A stretch of DNA of 64,000 nt from Shewanella yunxiaonensis (GCF_018223345.1 NZ_CP073587.1:1089001-1153000); one strand, 5' to 3'; positions 1 to 7,925 are shown, counted from the stretch's first letter. Numbers and translations: made by a program. The notes: generated by a model from the letters alone, not told the origin.

Positions 1-1
1 C

Positions 2-235
2 AATGGTATCTGTGAACGCTTCCATAAAACGATTTTGAATGAGTTTTATCAGGTAACGTTTCGTAAAAAGCTTTACGGAAATATGGAGGAACTGCAAAAA
101 GATCTGGACGAATGGCTGGCGTATTACAACAATGAACGGACTCATCAGGGAAAAATGTGTTGTGGCCGAACACCAATGGCGACACTCGTTGATGGGAAAG
201 CGATTTGGGCTGAAAAGAATTTAGCTCAAATCTAA
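2..235 (+). pseudogene. IS481/IS3-type transposase, C-terminal end (cut by window edge)
   Basis: An open frame runs in from the left edge and ends at 235. It encodes the C-terminal third of a DDE integrase-type transposase: N-G-I-C-E-R-F-H-K at the very start contains the likely last acidic catalytic residue, followed by Y-Y-N-N-E-R-T-H-Q-G and G-R-T-P, typical of the IS481/IS3 integrase core. The ATG at 35 is internal, not the true start. The full element probably continues leftward outside the window, so it cannot be said whether the gene is intact. Family assignment is from motif recognition only. Confidence 0.8.
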
Positions 236-291
236 TCTGACGGAGGCACCAGAAAAATGGGTAACTGTCAGATCAGGTCTGAGCTAGTACA
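236..291 (+). mobile_element. Probable right end of the IS element
   Basis: The 56 bases after the transposase stop run to a stretch ending in CTAGTACA at 284-291. Read inward from 291 on the minus strand this begins TGTACTAGCTCAGACC, a plausible IS terminus starting with TG. The left end is outside the window, so the inverted repeat and target duplication cannot be compared. The boundary at 291 is an inference. Confidence 0.4.
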
Positions 292-1410
292 CTGTAGCCA
301 ACGATAATTATGCCCCTTATTTAGCAGGGATTGCTTGAGTCGATGCTTGATTTCATCTGATGCTCTTTGGTAGATAGTTTTCAGATCATTGTCATAAGCT
401 TTCTCACTGAAACCTCTATCTTTAGCCTTCTGATACCAATCATATCCTAAGTCAAACTTTCCAGTTTCCATGTGAATTGCACCTAATAAGGTACATGGTC
501 TGAAATCTAATGATGATGTTTGATGTGCTTCATTTCCCAATCGAATCCCTTTTTCATATTCCTTGAGGTCTCGGCAAACACCACCATAGGTGGTGAGCAG
601 CGCAGAATGAAGTTTTTTGTTTTTTAATGTAGTTTTAAAAGGGTAATGCTGATCCAATTCCTTTTTAATTTTACTTAAATTTTCCGCTTTCCTATACGAG
701 GCGCTAGCATTCACAAGGTCCCACGGTTTATGTTCCTGCCTCCATCGTTTAAATTGTTGTTGTCCTTGTTGAAGGTAGTAATGTTTTTCGATCAGATCGT
801 TACAGAAGCCATATTCTTTTAACCAATTAAAATCTTGTTGAGTGATTGCACGGTGTTTCAGCGTACGTAAAATTTTTTCAGCTTTGGAGCCCTTTCGAAT
901 ACCGAATGAGTCAAACTCATCGAAGTCTACGTATAGTTCTTTATGTGCTTCTCGAATATCTTTTAACTCTTTTTGTTGTGCTTCTTGAATTGCTTTTAAC
1001 TGTTCATACTTGGCTTTTTTTTCTTGCTCAATGGCTTCTTGCTTACGAGCTTCAATCTGGTCAAATTTCTCTTGGTAGCGAGATAAAATGGACTGTGCTT
1101 CTGATAGATTAGTAGCTTCAGCTACTTCAGTCCCTCTTTCGGCGAGAAGTCTTTTTATCCACGTTTTCAATGAAATGCTTTCATCTAGAAGAGTTTTTGC
1201 CCTTTCTTCGCAGCGATTACTCATTACTGAGTTGTATAAATAAGTGGTTTTAATTCCAAGAGCGATAGACAGCTGTTTTAAATCAGATTCACTTACATTT
1301 ATCTCCTGAGTCCTTAGATAGTTTACGAACAGATTTAGATAAGCGTTATAAATCGGATATCGTGAACGAGGAAAAATAAATCTTAAGCTTGAGGTCTCAA
1401 CTAGTTCCAT
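268..1410 (-). CDS. Unknown protein with coiled coil and TPR-like C-terminus, probably truncated at its 3' end
   Basis: A 380-residue protein of unknown function. The N-terminal ~100 residues look like a helical, possibly DNA-binding region. About residues 105-160 are rich in E, K and Q with heptad character, suggesting a long coiled coil. Around residues 270-350 there are TPR-like helix pairs (T-T-Y-G-G-V-C-R-D-L, then T-L-L-G-A-I-H-M-E-T-G). No enzyme motif is visible. The gene lies 3 bases after the stop of the upstream minus-strand gene, so the two are probably co-transcribed. Its last seven residues (C-T-S-S-D-L-I) are encoded by 271-291, inside the likely IS end, so the natural C-terminus was probably lost on IS insertion. 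Confidence 0.6.
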   Translation of the reverse strand: MELVETSSLRFIFPRSRYPIYNAYLNLFVNYLRTQEINVSESDLKQLSIALGIKTTYLYNSVMSNRCEERAKTLLDESISLKTWIKRLLAERGTEVAEATNLSEAQSILSRYQEKFDQIEARKQEAIEQEKKAKYEQLKAIQEAQQKELKDIREAHKELYVDFDEFDSFGIRKGSKAEKILRTLKHRAITQQDFNWLKEYGFCNDLIEKHYYLQQGQQQFKRWRQEHKPWDLVNASASYRKAENLSKIKKELDQHYPFKTTLKNKKLHSALLTTYGGVCRDLKEYEKGIRLGNEAHQTSSLDFRPCTLLGAIHMETGKFDLGYDWYQKAKDRGFSEKAYDNDLKTIYQRASDEIKHRLKQSLLNKGHNYRWLQCTSSDLI

Positions 1411-1413
1411 CTC

Positions 1414-2316
1414 TTAACTACTTCCTTCAAATTTGCTTTTAATATGTTTCGAAAGCCACAAGTGAATAGTTCTCGGGGCTTGATAATCACTACTAAATTC
1501 AAATCCTATTGATTTTCCATATTTTTTTACTCTGCCAACTATTGCATGAGCAGCATGATGCGCATTGTTAAAATCACCTTGGTCGAACAACTGTATAGCA
1601 TAGGCTTTTACTTGGTCGCTAATTGCAAATTTTTTTGCCCGCCCTGATTTCCCTGCTTTTGATGATGTTTTAATCCTTCCAATTTCATTGATGATACTTT
1701 CCAATAGCCACTGAAATCCGTCGTTCATATCAACAAGTTGATACTCAATAAATTCATTAAACAACTTTGCTGCGGGTCTGGTTAGGCCTGCCATTTGACA
1801 AGCAAGGGCGGATTGCAGCGTAGCCTGAGATTCTTTGGTGAATTTCGGCATCATATTAATTGACTTGCCATGAGCAGCAAAAGGTGAAAAGCCACTTGCT
1901 AACGAGCCAGCGTTAGAGAAATGCCGAATAAGCGTCATGTCTTCGACTAGTGGTAGATCTCTCAATGGGGCGAAAAAGCCAATATAGGTTTGAATATTTT
2001 GCTGGTGCTGCGCTTTCAGACTTTGTTGAATGCCATCAATTTTGGCTAACTGCTTAATGATGTCGCCATTGGAATCTATCTCACCCAGTTCCTTTAGTCC
2101 GTCTGTAAATGGAATATGAAGATCGTGAAAGCAAGGATGTCCATCAACGATTTCAACCGTGGATTTAGGTAATGGAAATTCATTGAGGTCGACAACAGCA
2201 AGGGCATATGACTGCAAGTCTGGTGGAGTGGTAGAAATAACGAAGCTTAAATCATCACTGTTTGCGAACTGCGCAAAAACATCATCCATTTTGGTTGGTT
2301 TTCTTATCTGATCCAT
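1414..2316 (-). CDS. Unknown 300-residue accessory protein
   Basis: First gene of the two-gene minus-strand unit next to tRNA-Arg. No signal peptide, membrane segment or catalytic motif is recognised. A basic stretch near residues 215-230 (S-S-K-A-G-K-S-G-R-A-K-K) precedes a helical C-terminal region containing H-H-A-A-H-A-I-V-G-R-V and ending I-H-L-W-L-S-K-H, which could bind nucleic acid; that is a guess from composition. The ATG at 2316 is the first in frame; no strong ribosome site is seen. Linkage with the downstream gene and position beside a tRNA and an IS suggest horizontally acquired accessory DNA. Confidence 0.55.
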   Translation of the reverse strand: MDQIRKPTKMDDVFAQFANSDDLSFVISTTPPDLQSYALAVVDLNEFPLPKSTVEIVDGHPCFHDLHIPFTDGLKELGEIDSNGDIIKQLAKIDGIQQSLKAQHQQNIQTYIGFFAPLRDLPLVEDMTLIRHFSNAGSLASGFSPFAAHGKSINMMPKFTKESQATLQSALACQMAGLTRPAAKLFNEFIEYQLVDMNDGFQWLLESIINEIGRIKTSSKAGKSGRAKKFAISDQVKAYAIQLFDQGDFNNAHHAAHAIVGRVKKYGKSIGFEFSSDYQAPRTIHLWLSKHIKSKFEGSS

Positions 2317-2497
2317 GATGAATGAAAACTAACGGAAATTGATGGAACAGTCCAATTTTTAGACGAGAGTCTTAAAAATTTAACTTCAATGAAATCTAAT
2401 ATACAAAAAATTCAGGTGGTGTTTTGGGGCGGCACAGGGGCGGCACAGAAATATGATTATTTATAAACATTTGATTTATATATAAAAATCTGTATAT
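2317..2497. other. AT-rich gap between accessory genes and tRNA-Arg
   Basis: No gene is seen. The stretch is AT-rich except for a GC-rich tandem repeat at 2426-2447, and should contain the promoter of the minus-strand accessory pair, though no convincing -35/-10 pair stands out. It would also be the place for an attachment-site scar of an element integrated at the tRNA 3' end, but no copy of the tRNA 3' sequence was found in the gap. Confidence 0.4.
2426..2447. repeat. Tandem 11-bp repeat beside tRNA-Arg
   Basis: Two perfect back-to-back copies of GGGGCGGCACA in otherwise AT-rich DNA, about 50 bases downstream of the tRNA 3' end. The role is unknown; integrase arm-type sites and remnants of a lost coding sequence are both possible. 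Confidence 0.6.
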
Positions 2498-2573
2498 TGG
2501 TCTCCCCACAGGGACTCGAACCCCGATCGGTCGCTTAGGAGGCGGCTGCTCTATCCTGTTGAGCTATGAGGAG
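2498..2573 (-). tRNA. tRNA-Arg, anticodon CCT
   Basis: On the minus strand the 76 bases fold as a cloverleaf: acceptor arm CTCCTCA pairs with TGGGGAG with one G-T pair; D-arm GCTC/GAGC; anticodon loop CTCCTAA giving anticodon CCT, which reads AGG; T-arm with loop TTCGAGT; discriminator A and an encoded CCA at 2498-2500. The anticodon stem has one C-A mismatch. Its 3' end faces the accessory genes, a usual arrangement for tRNA-targeted integration. Confidence 0.93.
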
Positions 2574-2628
2574 ACGGCAGTGATTATACTGTTTTTGGCC
2601 TCTATTAAAAGGGCTCAAATCTAACTGC

Positions 2629-3783
2629 TTAATTCTTCAGCGCAATATCGTTGACTTGGATACTTCGTGCTGCGCTTTCTCCGTTGAGCATTGCTGTGGA
2701 TGTGCTTTCAGATGTCTGCGCTATTTCAACATCAACAGTGGTGGCGACTGCAATTGCGCGGGTTTTACTGATCTGATCCATGATGTTATGTTGCAATACT
2801 ATTTTAAATTTATCGCCTTTTTTTACGCCATTTTTTCTTCCGATATTAAGCACTATCTGGCTGTCATTTAGAGCAATAATCTGAGCCAGTAACGGACGGC
2901 AGCTGAGTGTTTCATCAATATCTCTAACGGCTTCTGTAATTATTTGCTCGGCAGACTCACCATATTCCGACTGCCAAAATTCACTGGAAGTAGGATTGAC
3001 CATAGCGGTTTTAGCAAATTCCCATTCGCTCGGTTGACTATATTCGTGTTGCCAGACAATTTCGCCACTAATGCCATGATATAAAGTTAACTTCAGTTGA
3101 AATTGTCTGATAGGTGCATGTTGCCACAATCCAAGAATGGCAGAAGTGGGTTCTGCAACTGAGATGTCGGTGAGTTCAGGTATCAACAGGTATTGGCTAT
3201 CGGTCATTTCACTGATCAATGTTGGTGCTCTAAATCCGCCATCTGAATTCGTTAATGCTGGAATATTAACCTCTTGATTCACAAGCGATACTGGAACGCT
3301 CAACGCTGAATTTTGTTGCAATGCGTTGACTAAGTGTTCTGAAAAAGCCGTTGGTAACTGTTCAAGACGACCATAGCGTAATTGGCTGCGATCACGAATA
3401 GTGGTTCGCGGGATCAAAATTGCGGCTTTCAGCCCATCATTACTACATTTTTCTTGATCTTGATGTAGCAGATCGATTTTGACGGTAACTGTTAGCCGAT
3501 TACCTTGTTTTTGCTCATTTAATAATTGAATCGATGAGATATTGTTTGCTGCTGATAGCGTTAGAGCCTGGTCAGTCAGTTGACCCTTATTTGTTGTCTG
3601 GCTTGCCTGAAACTTACCACCGTTTTGTAAAAGGGCCATTCTGACGGCGTTTTTCACTGCAACTTCTCGCGCATTGTCGCTATCGCCATTGATAATCTTT
3701 GCTTCACCTGTTGCTTCTACCCAGTATGCCTGGCAAGGCAGGCTAAGGCTGAGTAATGTCAGTAAGCAAACGAGAGATTTCAT
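2629..3783 (-). CDS. flgT: Flagellar assembly protein FlgT (H-ring)
   Basis: A 384-residue secreted periplasmic protein. In polarly flagellated Vibrio, FlgT builds the H-ring around the basal body LP-ring and helps recruit stator partners. The ATG at 3783 is preferred to an upstream in-frame start because it has an AGGAAAA ribosome site and begins a clean signal peptide (M-K-S-L-V-C-L-L-T-L-L-S ending C-Q-A-Y). The N-terminal domain with V-E-A-T-G-E-A-K and a C-terminal segment with L-N-I-G-R-K-N-G-V-K-K-G-D match the family. It is divergent from flgO-flgP, the arrangement known for this trio. Its own promoter was not identified. Confidence 0.9.
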   Translation of the reverse strand: MKSLVCLLTLLSLSLPCQAYWVEATGEAKIINGDSDNAREVAVKNAVRMALLQNGGKFQASQTTNKGQLTDQALTLSAANNISSIQLLNEQKQGNRLTVTVKIDLLHQDQEKCSNDGLKAAILIPRTTIRDRSQLRYGRLEQLPTAFSEHLVNALQQNSALSVPVSLVNQEVNIPALTNSDGGFRAPTLISEMTDSQYLLIPELTDISVAEPTSAILGLWQHAPIRQFQLKLTLYHGISGEIVWQHEYSQPSEWEFAKTAMVNPTSSEFWQSEYGESAEQIITEAVRDIDETLSCRPLLAQIIALNDSQIVLNIGRKNGVKKGDKFKIVLQHNIMDQISKTRAIAVATTVDVEIAQTSESTSTAMLNGESAARSIQVNDIALKN

Positions 3784-3894
3784 GGTGATTTTCCTGTAGC
3801 AACCAATGGCCAAATATCTGTCGAAACGTCAGATATACGGAGTAATTATTCAAAATTTATGCCAGTGAATTGGTCTGGTGCTAAGTAAAAGCGC

Positions 3895-3921
3895 TTAAGT
3901 GTTGTGGTCAATTGCCGATAA
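3895..3921 (+). promoter_or_regulatory. Sigma-28 (FliA) promoter for flgO-flgP
   Basis: TTAAGTGT-N11-GCCGATAA. The -10 element is a perfect match to the enteric FliA consensus, the spacing is exact, and the -35 element matches at 6 of 8 positions (TAAAGTTT). It lies 67 bases before the flgO ATG. Confidence 0.75.
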
Positions 3922-3988
3922 CTGAAAGACAAGAAATAAATTGAGCTCCGTTTCATAGCCGTTCGGAGCGTTAGCTGATGGACTAGAT

Positions 3989-4603
3989 ATGAAAAAAGCA
4001 ATGGTTTTGATGGCGCTAATGCTGGTGGGCTGCAAATCCCCCCAGCCCGTTGAGCCCGTGGCTGATCCCGTTGCAACGACTAAGGCTGGGATCATTGACG
4101 TGACCCAGAAGCTCGCCAAGGATCTGGTGCGTTATAGTGACGTGCTGGATCTGAATCAACCATTGTTAGTCGCAACGCCTGTCATGGTAGAAGATATGCA
4201 GAGCACAGATAATCTGGCGGCGCAGTTACAACAGGGATTAATGGCGGGCATGCAGCAGGTGGGGTTTCACCTAGTCGATTTAAACGTGGCTGATTCGGTC
4301 AGAGTAACGCCGCAAGGGGACTTTCTGTTGAGCCGCGATTGGCAAAAAGTGCCGAGCAATATTGCGGTTGATCAAGTATTAGTCTCCACTGTTAGCTTGG
4401 CCCGTAACGGCATTGTGATTAACAGTCGCATCGTGACCTTGACAGGCAATAAAGTCATCTCTACTGCAGAACTGTATGTACCGCAGCAGGCGCTGCCAGA
4501 CTATTTGTTGCCTTCTCAGTTGGTCGTTTCTAAAGCAAGTTTACTGTACCGCAATAGTGCTACTGGTGAAGCGAAGGTACATCCGGTTGGAGAATCAAAA
4601 TGA
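3989..4603 (+). CDS. flgO: Flagellar outer-membrane lipoprotein FlgO
   Basis: A 204-residue lipoprotein. The signal peptide ends in the lipobox L-V-G-C at residues 12-15, so it is probably anchored in the outer membrane. The rest (A-K-D-L-V-R-Y near residue 45, then P-V-M-V-E-D-M) matches the FlgO family. In Vibrio, FlgO with FlgP and FlgT supports outer basal-body rings and motility. Its stop overlaps the flgP start by four bases (ATGA), so translation is probably coupled. The ribosome site is weak. The sigma-28 site at 3895 suggests late expression. Confidence 0.88.
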   Translation: MKKAMVLMALMLVGCKSPQPVEPVADPVATTKAGIIDVTQKLAKDLVRYSDVLDLNQPLLVATPVMVEDMQSTDNLAAQLQQGLMAGMQQVGFHLVDLNVADSVRVTPQGDFLLSRDWQKVPSNIAVDQVLVSTVSLARNGIVINSRIVTLTGNKVISTAELYVPQQALPDYLLPSQLVVSKASLLYRNSATGEAKVHPVGESK

Positions 4604-5049
4604 GATTATGGTTTTCGTTAGTCATCCTGATACTGATTTCCGGTTGTACGAGTCGTGATCGCTATGTGCAGTGGGAAACCGTGCCACCACCAACCTTTCC
4701 CAAATTAACTGCCGTTGGGTACGCGCCATTAGCGTCACAACCTTCAAAAAATCCATCTGAACGGGTATTGATGGCAATGCAGGCATCGAAAATTGACGCC
4801 TATCGAGAGCTTGCTGAACAAGTTTATGGTCAGCAGTTGACATCACAAAGTAAGGTCGGTGATTGGATGTTGAAGTCAGATGAGGTAAAGGTTTCCGTGA
4901 GCGGCGTTATTCGCGGCGCCAAAGTTGTTCGTAGTTATCCTGCCGGAGATCATTACGTTACCGAATTAGAACTGGATTTTTCCAATGTGTGGCAATTGTA
5001 TCAGCAGCAAAATCGTCCACAGCGAGTTAAGCAGATCACTTATTTCTAA
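4600..5049 (+). CDS. flgP: Flagellar outer-membrane lipoprotein FlgP (LPP20 family)
   Basis: A 149-residue lipoprotein with lipobox I-S-G-C at residues 13-16. The mature part carries the LPP20-type domain (A-V-G-Y-A-P-L, then A-M-Q-A-S-K-I-D-A-Y-R-E-L-A-E-Q-V-Y-G). FlgP forms part of outer-membrane-associated rings or disks in sheathed and polar flagella. It is the second gene of the flgOP unit and is followed by a hairpin that can end transcription. The product is well supported; its exact structural role in this organism is inferred. Confidence 0.88.
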   Translation: MRLWFSLVILILISGCTSRDRYVQWETVPPPTFPKLTAVGYAPLASQPSKNPSERVLMAMQASKIDAYRELAEQVYGQQLTSQSKVGDWMLKSDEVKVSVSGVIRGAKVVRSYPAGDHYVTELELDFSNVWQLYQQQNRPQRVKQITYF

Positions 5050-5078
5050 ATTTACTCGTACCCAATGAATTTGGCGGC

Positions 5079-5108
5079 AAGGCGGCAGTCTTTTGCCGCT
5101 TTAATTTT
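5079..5108. terminator. Hairpin between flgP and flgN
   Basis: AAGGCGGCA and TGCCGCTTT are separated by six bases, with a T-rich tail. It sits between convergent flgP and flgMN units and may serve the flgP side mainly. Confidence 0.5.
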
Positions 5109-5146
5109 GTGTCATAGAGGATGATTTTACTTGGGTAAAACTGAGG

Positions 5147-5581
5147 TTATGCTTCTAGATCGTTACCCAGAGTAGAAATAGTGGAAGTTTTACCTTTACC
5201 ATCGTAAGTGAGGCTATGAGCATTACGGCTCATTTGTAAGGCTTGCGCTAAACGATTGGTGCTTGCTGAGCAAAGCTCAATCAATTTACCGTTTGCTTGA
5301 TTTTTTTGCTGGCATTCAGCTAGCAGCGCTTTGATTTGACTAACTTGTTGTGACAGCGGTGTCTGTTTTAACTGTTCTTTCAGCGGGTGCTCTGCCAGCG
5401 TTTTATCCAGCTTAGCCACTTGTTCTAACGTTTGCTGCTTATCGGCTGCCAATTGCAGTAGACCGTCGGCATCACGTTCAATCAATGCCTTAGTTTCTGC
5501 CTCAATCAACGACAAAAGGCGACCAAGCGTCGCCGCCTGTCGCTGTAAGGTGATTTCCAGATCATGTACTTGAGTCATCAA
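5147..5581 (-). CDS. flgN: Flagellar export chaperone FlgN
   Basis: A 144-residue helical cytoplasmic protein, typical in length for FlgN, the chaperone that delivers hook-filament junction proteins FlgK and FlgL to the export gate. The sequence is mostly amphipathic helix (L-E-I-T-L-Q-R-Q-A-A-T-L-G-R-L near the start; later K-A-L-L-A-E-C-Q-Q-K-N). The start codon overlaps the flgM stop by four bases, so flgM and flgN are coupled. The call rests on family features plus the strongly conserved flgA-flgM-flgN order. Confidence 0.85.
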   Translation of the reverse strand: MMTQVHDLEITLQRQAATLGRLLSLIEAETKALIERDADGLLQLAADKQQTLEQVAKLDKTLAEHPLKEQLKQTPLSQQVSQIKALLAECQQKNQANGKLIELCSASTNRLAQALQMSRNAHSLTYDGKGKTSTISTLGNDLEA

Positions 5582-5892
5582 GAATCCTGATCAAGATCGA
5601 CCATGTTGCTTTCAAACTGAGCGATGTTATTCGCGAGTTTTTCCGGATCCACTTTATAGCGTCCTTCAGAAATTGCCTGCTTTATTTCAGCGACTTTTTT
5701 CATATCCACATCAGGCATAGACGCAATTTTACTTTGCATCCCTTGTAATTGCTGAGCCTGGGCAGAAACAACGACGGAATCGTCATTGTTAGCAACGCTG
5801 CTAGTCTCGGTATCTTGTTCAGCTTTACCACTGCTTCGGGTAACTGAATTAGTATTCACCCGAGGTTGATTTTGCAGTTGTTTAATGTCCAT
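5578..5892 (-). CDS. flgM: Anti-sigma-28 factor FlgM
   Basis: A 104-residue protein that binds FliA and holds it inactive until it is exported through the completed hook. The N-terminus (M-D-I-K-Q-L, then V-N-T-N) is low-complexity and probably disordered. The C-terminal half, with V-A-E-I-K-Q-A-I-S-E-G-R-Y-K-V-D and A-N-N-I-A-Q-F-E, is the classic sigma-binding region. A sigma-28 promoter lies just upstream, so FlgM is likely made under the control of the factor it inhibits. It is co-transcribed with flgN. Confidence 0.93.
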   Translation of the reverse strand: MDIKQLQNQPRVNTNSVTRSSGKAEQDTETSSVANNDDSVVVSAQAQQLQGMQSKIASMPDVDMKKVAEIKQAISEGRYKVDPEKLANNIAQFESNMVDLDQDS

Positions 5893-5933
5893 AGCCTTTT
5901 GGCTCCAACACTTTCAAATAAACTCTAGTTCTA

Positions 5934-5960
5934 TTATCGGCACACAACAGTCTAGCTTGA
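5934..5960 (-). promoter_or_regulatory. Sigma-28 (FliA) promoter for flgM-flgN
   Basis: On the minus strand TCAAGCTA-N11-GCCGATAA: a perfect -10, a TCAAG core at -35 and exact spacing. It lies 42 bases upstream of the flgM ATG, inside the flgA-flgM gap, so flgMN can be expressed apart from flgA. Confidence 0.75.
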
Positions 5961-5968
5961 GACTTTTT

Positions 5969-6721
5969 TTACATATTTACCCGCACTTCACCTACATGGG
6001 TGACTACGGCTTCTATCATCTTGTTAGATTGAGCGTTTTTTACCCGTATCTGTTCACCAAGGTTACCATCTTCTTCGGCTACGCCAACCGTTTTTATTTG
6101 GAATTGTGCCGTTTTAGCAATGATAGACACTGAATCGCCCTTACAGACAAAGCAAATATTACTCACAAAAATGGGGTAATCTTTGCTGACTCGCCGTTTG
6201 AGTCGGGTCCCAATTAGTTGGTCAACGTTGCTGAATTGCTCACCGTTAACACTGTATTGGTCAATGTACCGTACTTCCAATTGCGCTGCGCTTAATAGCT
6301 CTCCGGGCGCCAATGTCTCTTTGGCAACCACTACAGGATAACTGATGTCGACTCTTACGGAGAGGTATATTTGCCAGGGATAATCTAAATCAGGGCTATC
6401 ACAGCTAATTTTTACCGTATTGTTGCGACTTATCTCTCTGTCCGAAGCGAGTTCTGCTCTAACTGGCGATGCGCAACGGGGAATGAGTATGCGGCTATCG
6501 ATAGTCTGTGGCGTGATCGTGACGTTGGCAGACGCCGGTGCCTCCAGCTTTTTTGCAACTGTTTCTTTAGCCAATGCCTGAATGGCCGATATATCAGGAA
6601 CAACCGCTGGTTGTGCTAACGTTTTGCTGGAGAACGCCACAATCGCTAAAAAAATGTATGCTAAATTTAGTTTCATCATATACAAAGTGGTGTAGTTAAC
6701 CGATTTACACGTATACTTCAT
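5969..6721 (-). CDS. flgA: Flagellar P-ring assembly chaperone FlgA
   Basis: A 250-residue periplasmic protein that assists FlgI in forming the P-ring. A hydrophobic export signal (L-A-Y-I-F-L-A-I-V-A-F ending T-L-A-Q) is followed by the FlgA/SAF domain, with V-V-A-K-E-T-L-A-P-G-E-L-L near residues 135-150 and a C-terminal I-R-V-K-N-A-Q-S-N-K. Start choice is uncertain: ATG at 6721 has a nearby GGAA, while ATG at 6679 or 6676 would give a more standard short signal peptide but lacks a ribosome site; a TTG at 6730 is less likely. It probably precedes flgMN in one transcript. Confidence 0.88.
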   Translation of the reverse strand: MKYTCKSVNYTTLYMMKLNLAYIFLAIVAFSSKTLAQPAVVPDISAIQALAKETVAKKLEAPASANVTITPQTIDSRILIPRCASPVRAELASDREISRNNTVKISCDSPDLDYPWQIYLSVRVDISYPVVVAKETLAPGELLSAAQLEVRYIDQYSVNGEQFSNVDQLIGTRLKRRVSKDYPIFVSNICFVCKGDSVSIIAKTAQFQIKTVGVAEEDGNLGEQIRVKNAQSNKMIEAVVTHVGEVRVNM

Positions 6722-6797
6722 CCGTTCCAAACGCCTTAATTGGCAACGAGTTTGATGGCGTCAGAACTTTGACTGAAACACCAGATGGAACGATCAC

Positions 6798-6813
6798 AGC
6801 AAGTTACATGCCT
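6798..6813 (-). promoter_or_regulatory. Possible sigma-54 promoter for flgA
   Basis: Minus-strand AGGCATGTAACTTGCT keeps the GG-N10-GC core of sigma-54 promoters with TTGCT at -12, but the -24 box deviates from TGGCAC at two positions. It lies about 77 bases upstream of the chosen flgA start. Confidence 0.5.
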
Positions 6814-6866
6814 TTCCGTAAATAGTGGTAAGGTGAGTTTATTTTGTCGAACAACAAGGCAGGCTT

Positions 6867-7790
6867 ATGTCAGGTATTCTTGAATCAGTCAACAAAAGAA
6901 CCCAATTGGTAGGGCAGAACCGCCTTGAATTGCTGTTATTCAAACTAAATGGTCGCCAACGGTTTGGCATCAACGTGTTTAAGGTTAAGGAGGTTTTACA
7001 GTGTCCTCCGTTAACGATGCTGCCTAAGTTGAATCCTTATGTGAAAGGCGTGGCGCACATTCGCGGAACAACTATTTCGGTCATTGATTTAGGGGCCGCT
7101 ACCGGTGGCCGGCCGATAGAAGATCTCAAAAACTGTTTTATCATCATCTCCGAATATAACCGCAGTGTTCAGGGCTTTTTGGTGCAATCAGTTGAACGTA
7201 TTATCAATATGAACTGGTCCGCCATTATGCCGCCCCCACAGGGTGCTGGACGGTATTCCTATCTCACCGCGGTGACTGAAATTGATGGTGAGTTAGTGGA
7301 GATATTGGACGTCGAAAAAATTCTGGACGAGATTTCACCTGCTAAAACTGAAATCAGTGAAGAAGTTGATAAAGCGATCAATATCGACCGTGAGCAGAAT
7401 TTCCATATTATGGTCGTGGATGACTCCGCGGTGGCACGCAAACAAATTGTCAGAGCCTTGTCATCACTGAACTTGCAGATCGACACCGCGAAAGATGGCA
7501 AAGAAGCACTTGATCGGCTGAAACTAATCGCCAGTGAAATGGATAATGTCGCCAAGGAAATTCCGTTAATCATTTCCGATATTGAGATGCCTGAAATGGA
7601 TGGTTATACCTTGACGGCCGAGATTAGAGATGATCCAAAACTTAAGAATATCAAGGTAGTACTACATACATCATTGAGTGGCGTATTCAATCACGCAATG
7701 GTACAAAAAGTGGGTGCCAACGACTTTATTGCTAAATTCAATCCAGACGAATTGGCAGCCGCAGTTGATAAACATCTAACTTTGTCATGA
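6867..7790 (+). CDS. cheV: Chemotaxis coupling protein CheV
   Basis: A 307-residue fusion of an N-terminal CheW-like domain (about 20-160) and a C-terminal receiver domain (about 178-305). The receiver has the acidic pocket V-V-D-D-S at 183-187, phospho-acceptor Asp238 in I-S-D-I-E-M-P and Lys in I-A-K-F near the end. CheV couples chemoreceptors to CheA and is thought to tune signalling through its phosphorylation. The ATG at 6867 follows an AAGGCAGG ribosome site. It sits alone between divergent flgA and downstream cheR. No sigma-54 or sigma-28 site is convincing upstream. Confidence 0.95.
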   Translation: MSGILESVNKRTQLVGQNRLELLLFKLNGRQRFGINVFKVKEVLQCPPLTMLPKLNPYVKGVAHIRGTTISVIDLGAATGGRPIEDLKNCFIIISEYNRSVQGFLVQSVERIINMNWSAIMPPPQGAGRYSYLTAVTEIDGELVEILDVEKILDEISPAKTEISEEVDKAINIDREQNFHIMVVDDSAVARKQIVRALSSLNLQIDTAKDGKEALDRLKLIASEMDNVAKEIPLIISDIEMPEMDGYTLTAEIRDDPKLKNIKVVLHTSLSGVFNHAMVQKVGANDFIAKFNPDELAAAVDKHLTLS

Positions 7791-7925
7791 TTTACTAACC
7801 GTGCCGATGATATAAAGAGTGTTGATAGTGACTTGTGTTGTCTGTGATGCTGCGGTATAACGCGGCGTCTTACCGGTATTAGCTGTCGCTCAGTACCAAC
7901 AAGTTTTATAAAATGGGATATCAAG

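Noticed and set aside
846..1112. Plus-strand L-rich open frame opposite the coiled-coil gene
   Set aside because: The leucine runs are the antisense of the E/K/Q coiled coil; no ribosome site.
3798..3812. Sigma-54-like TGGCCATTGGTTGCT upstream of flgT
   Set aside because: Only nine bases separate GG and GC, and it lies too close to the start codon and ribosome site.
6741..6756. TGGCAACGAGTTTGAT upstream of cheV as a sigma-54 site
   Set aside because: The -24 half is good but -12 reads GA in place of the invariant GC.
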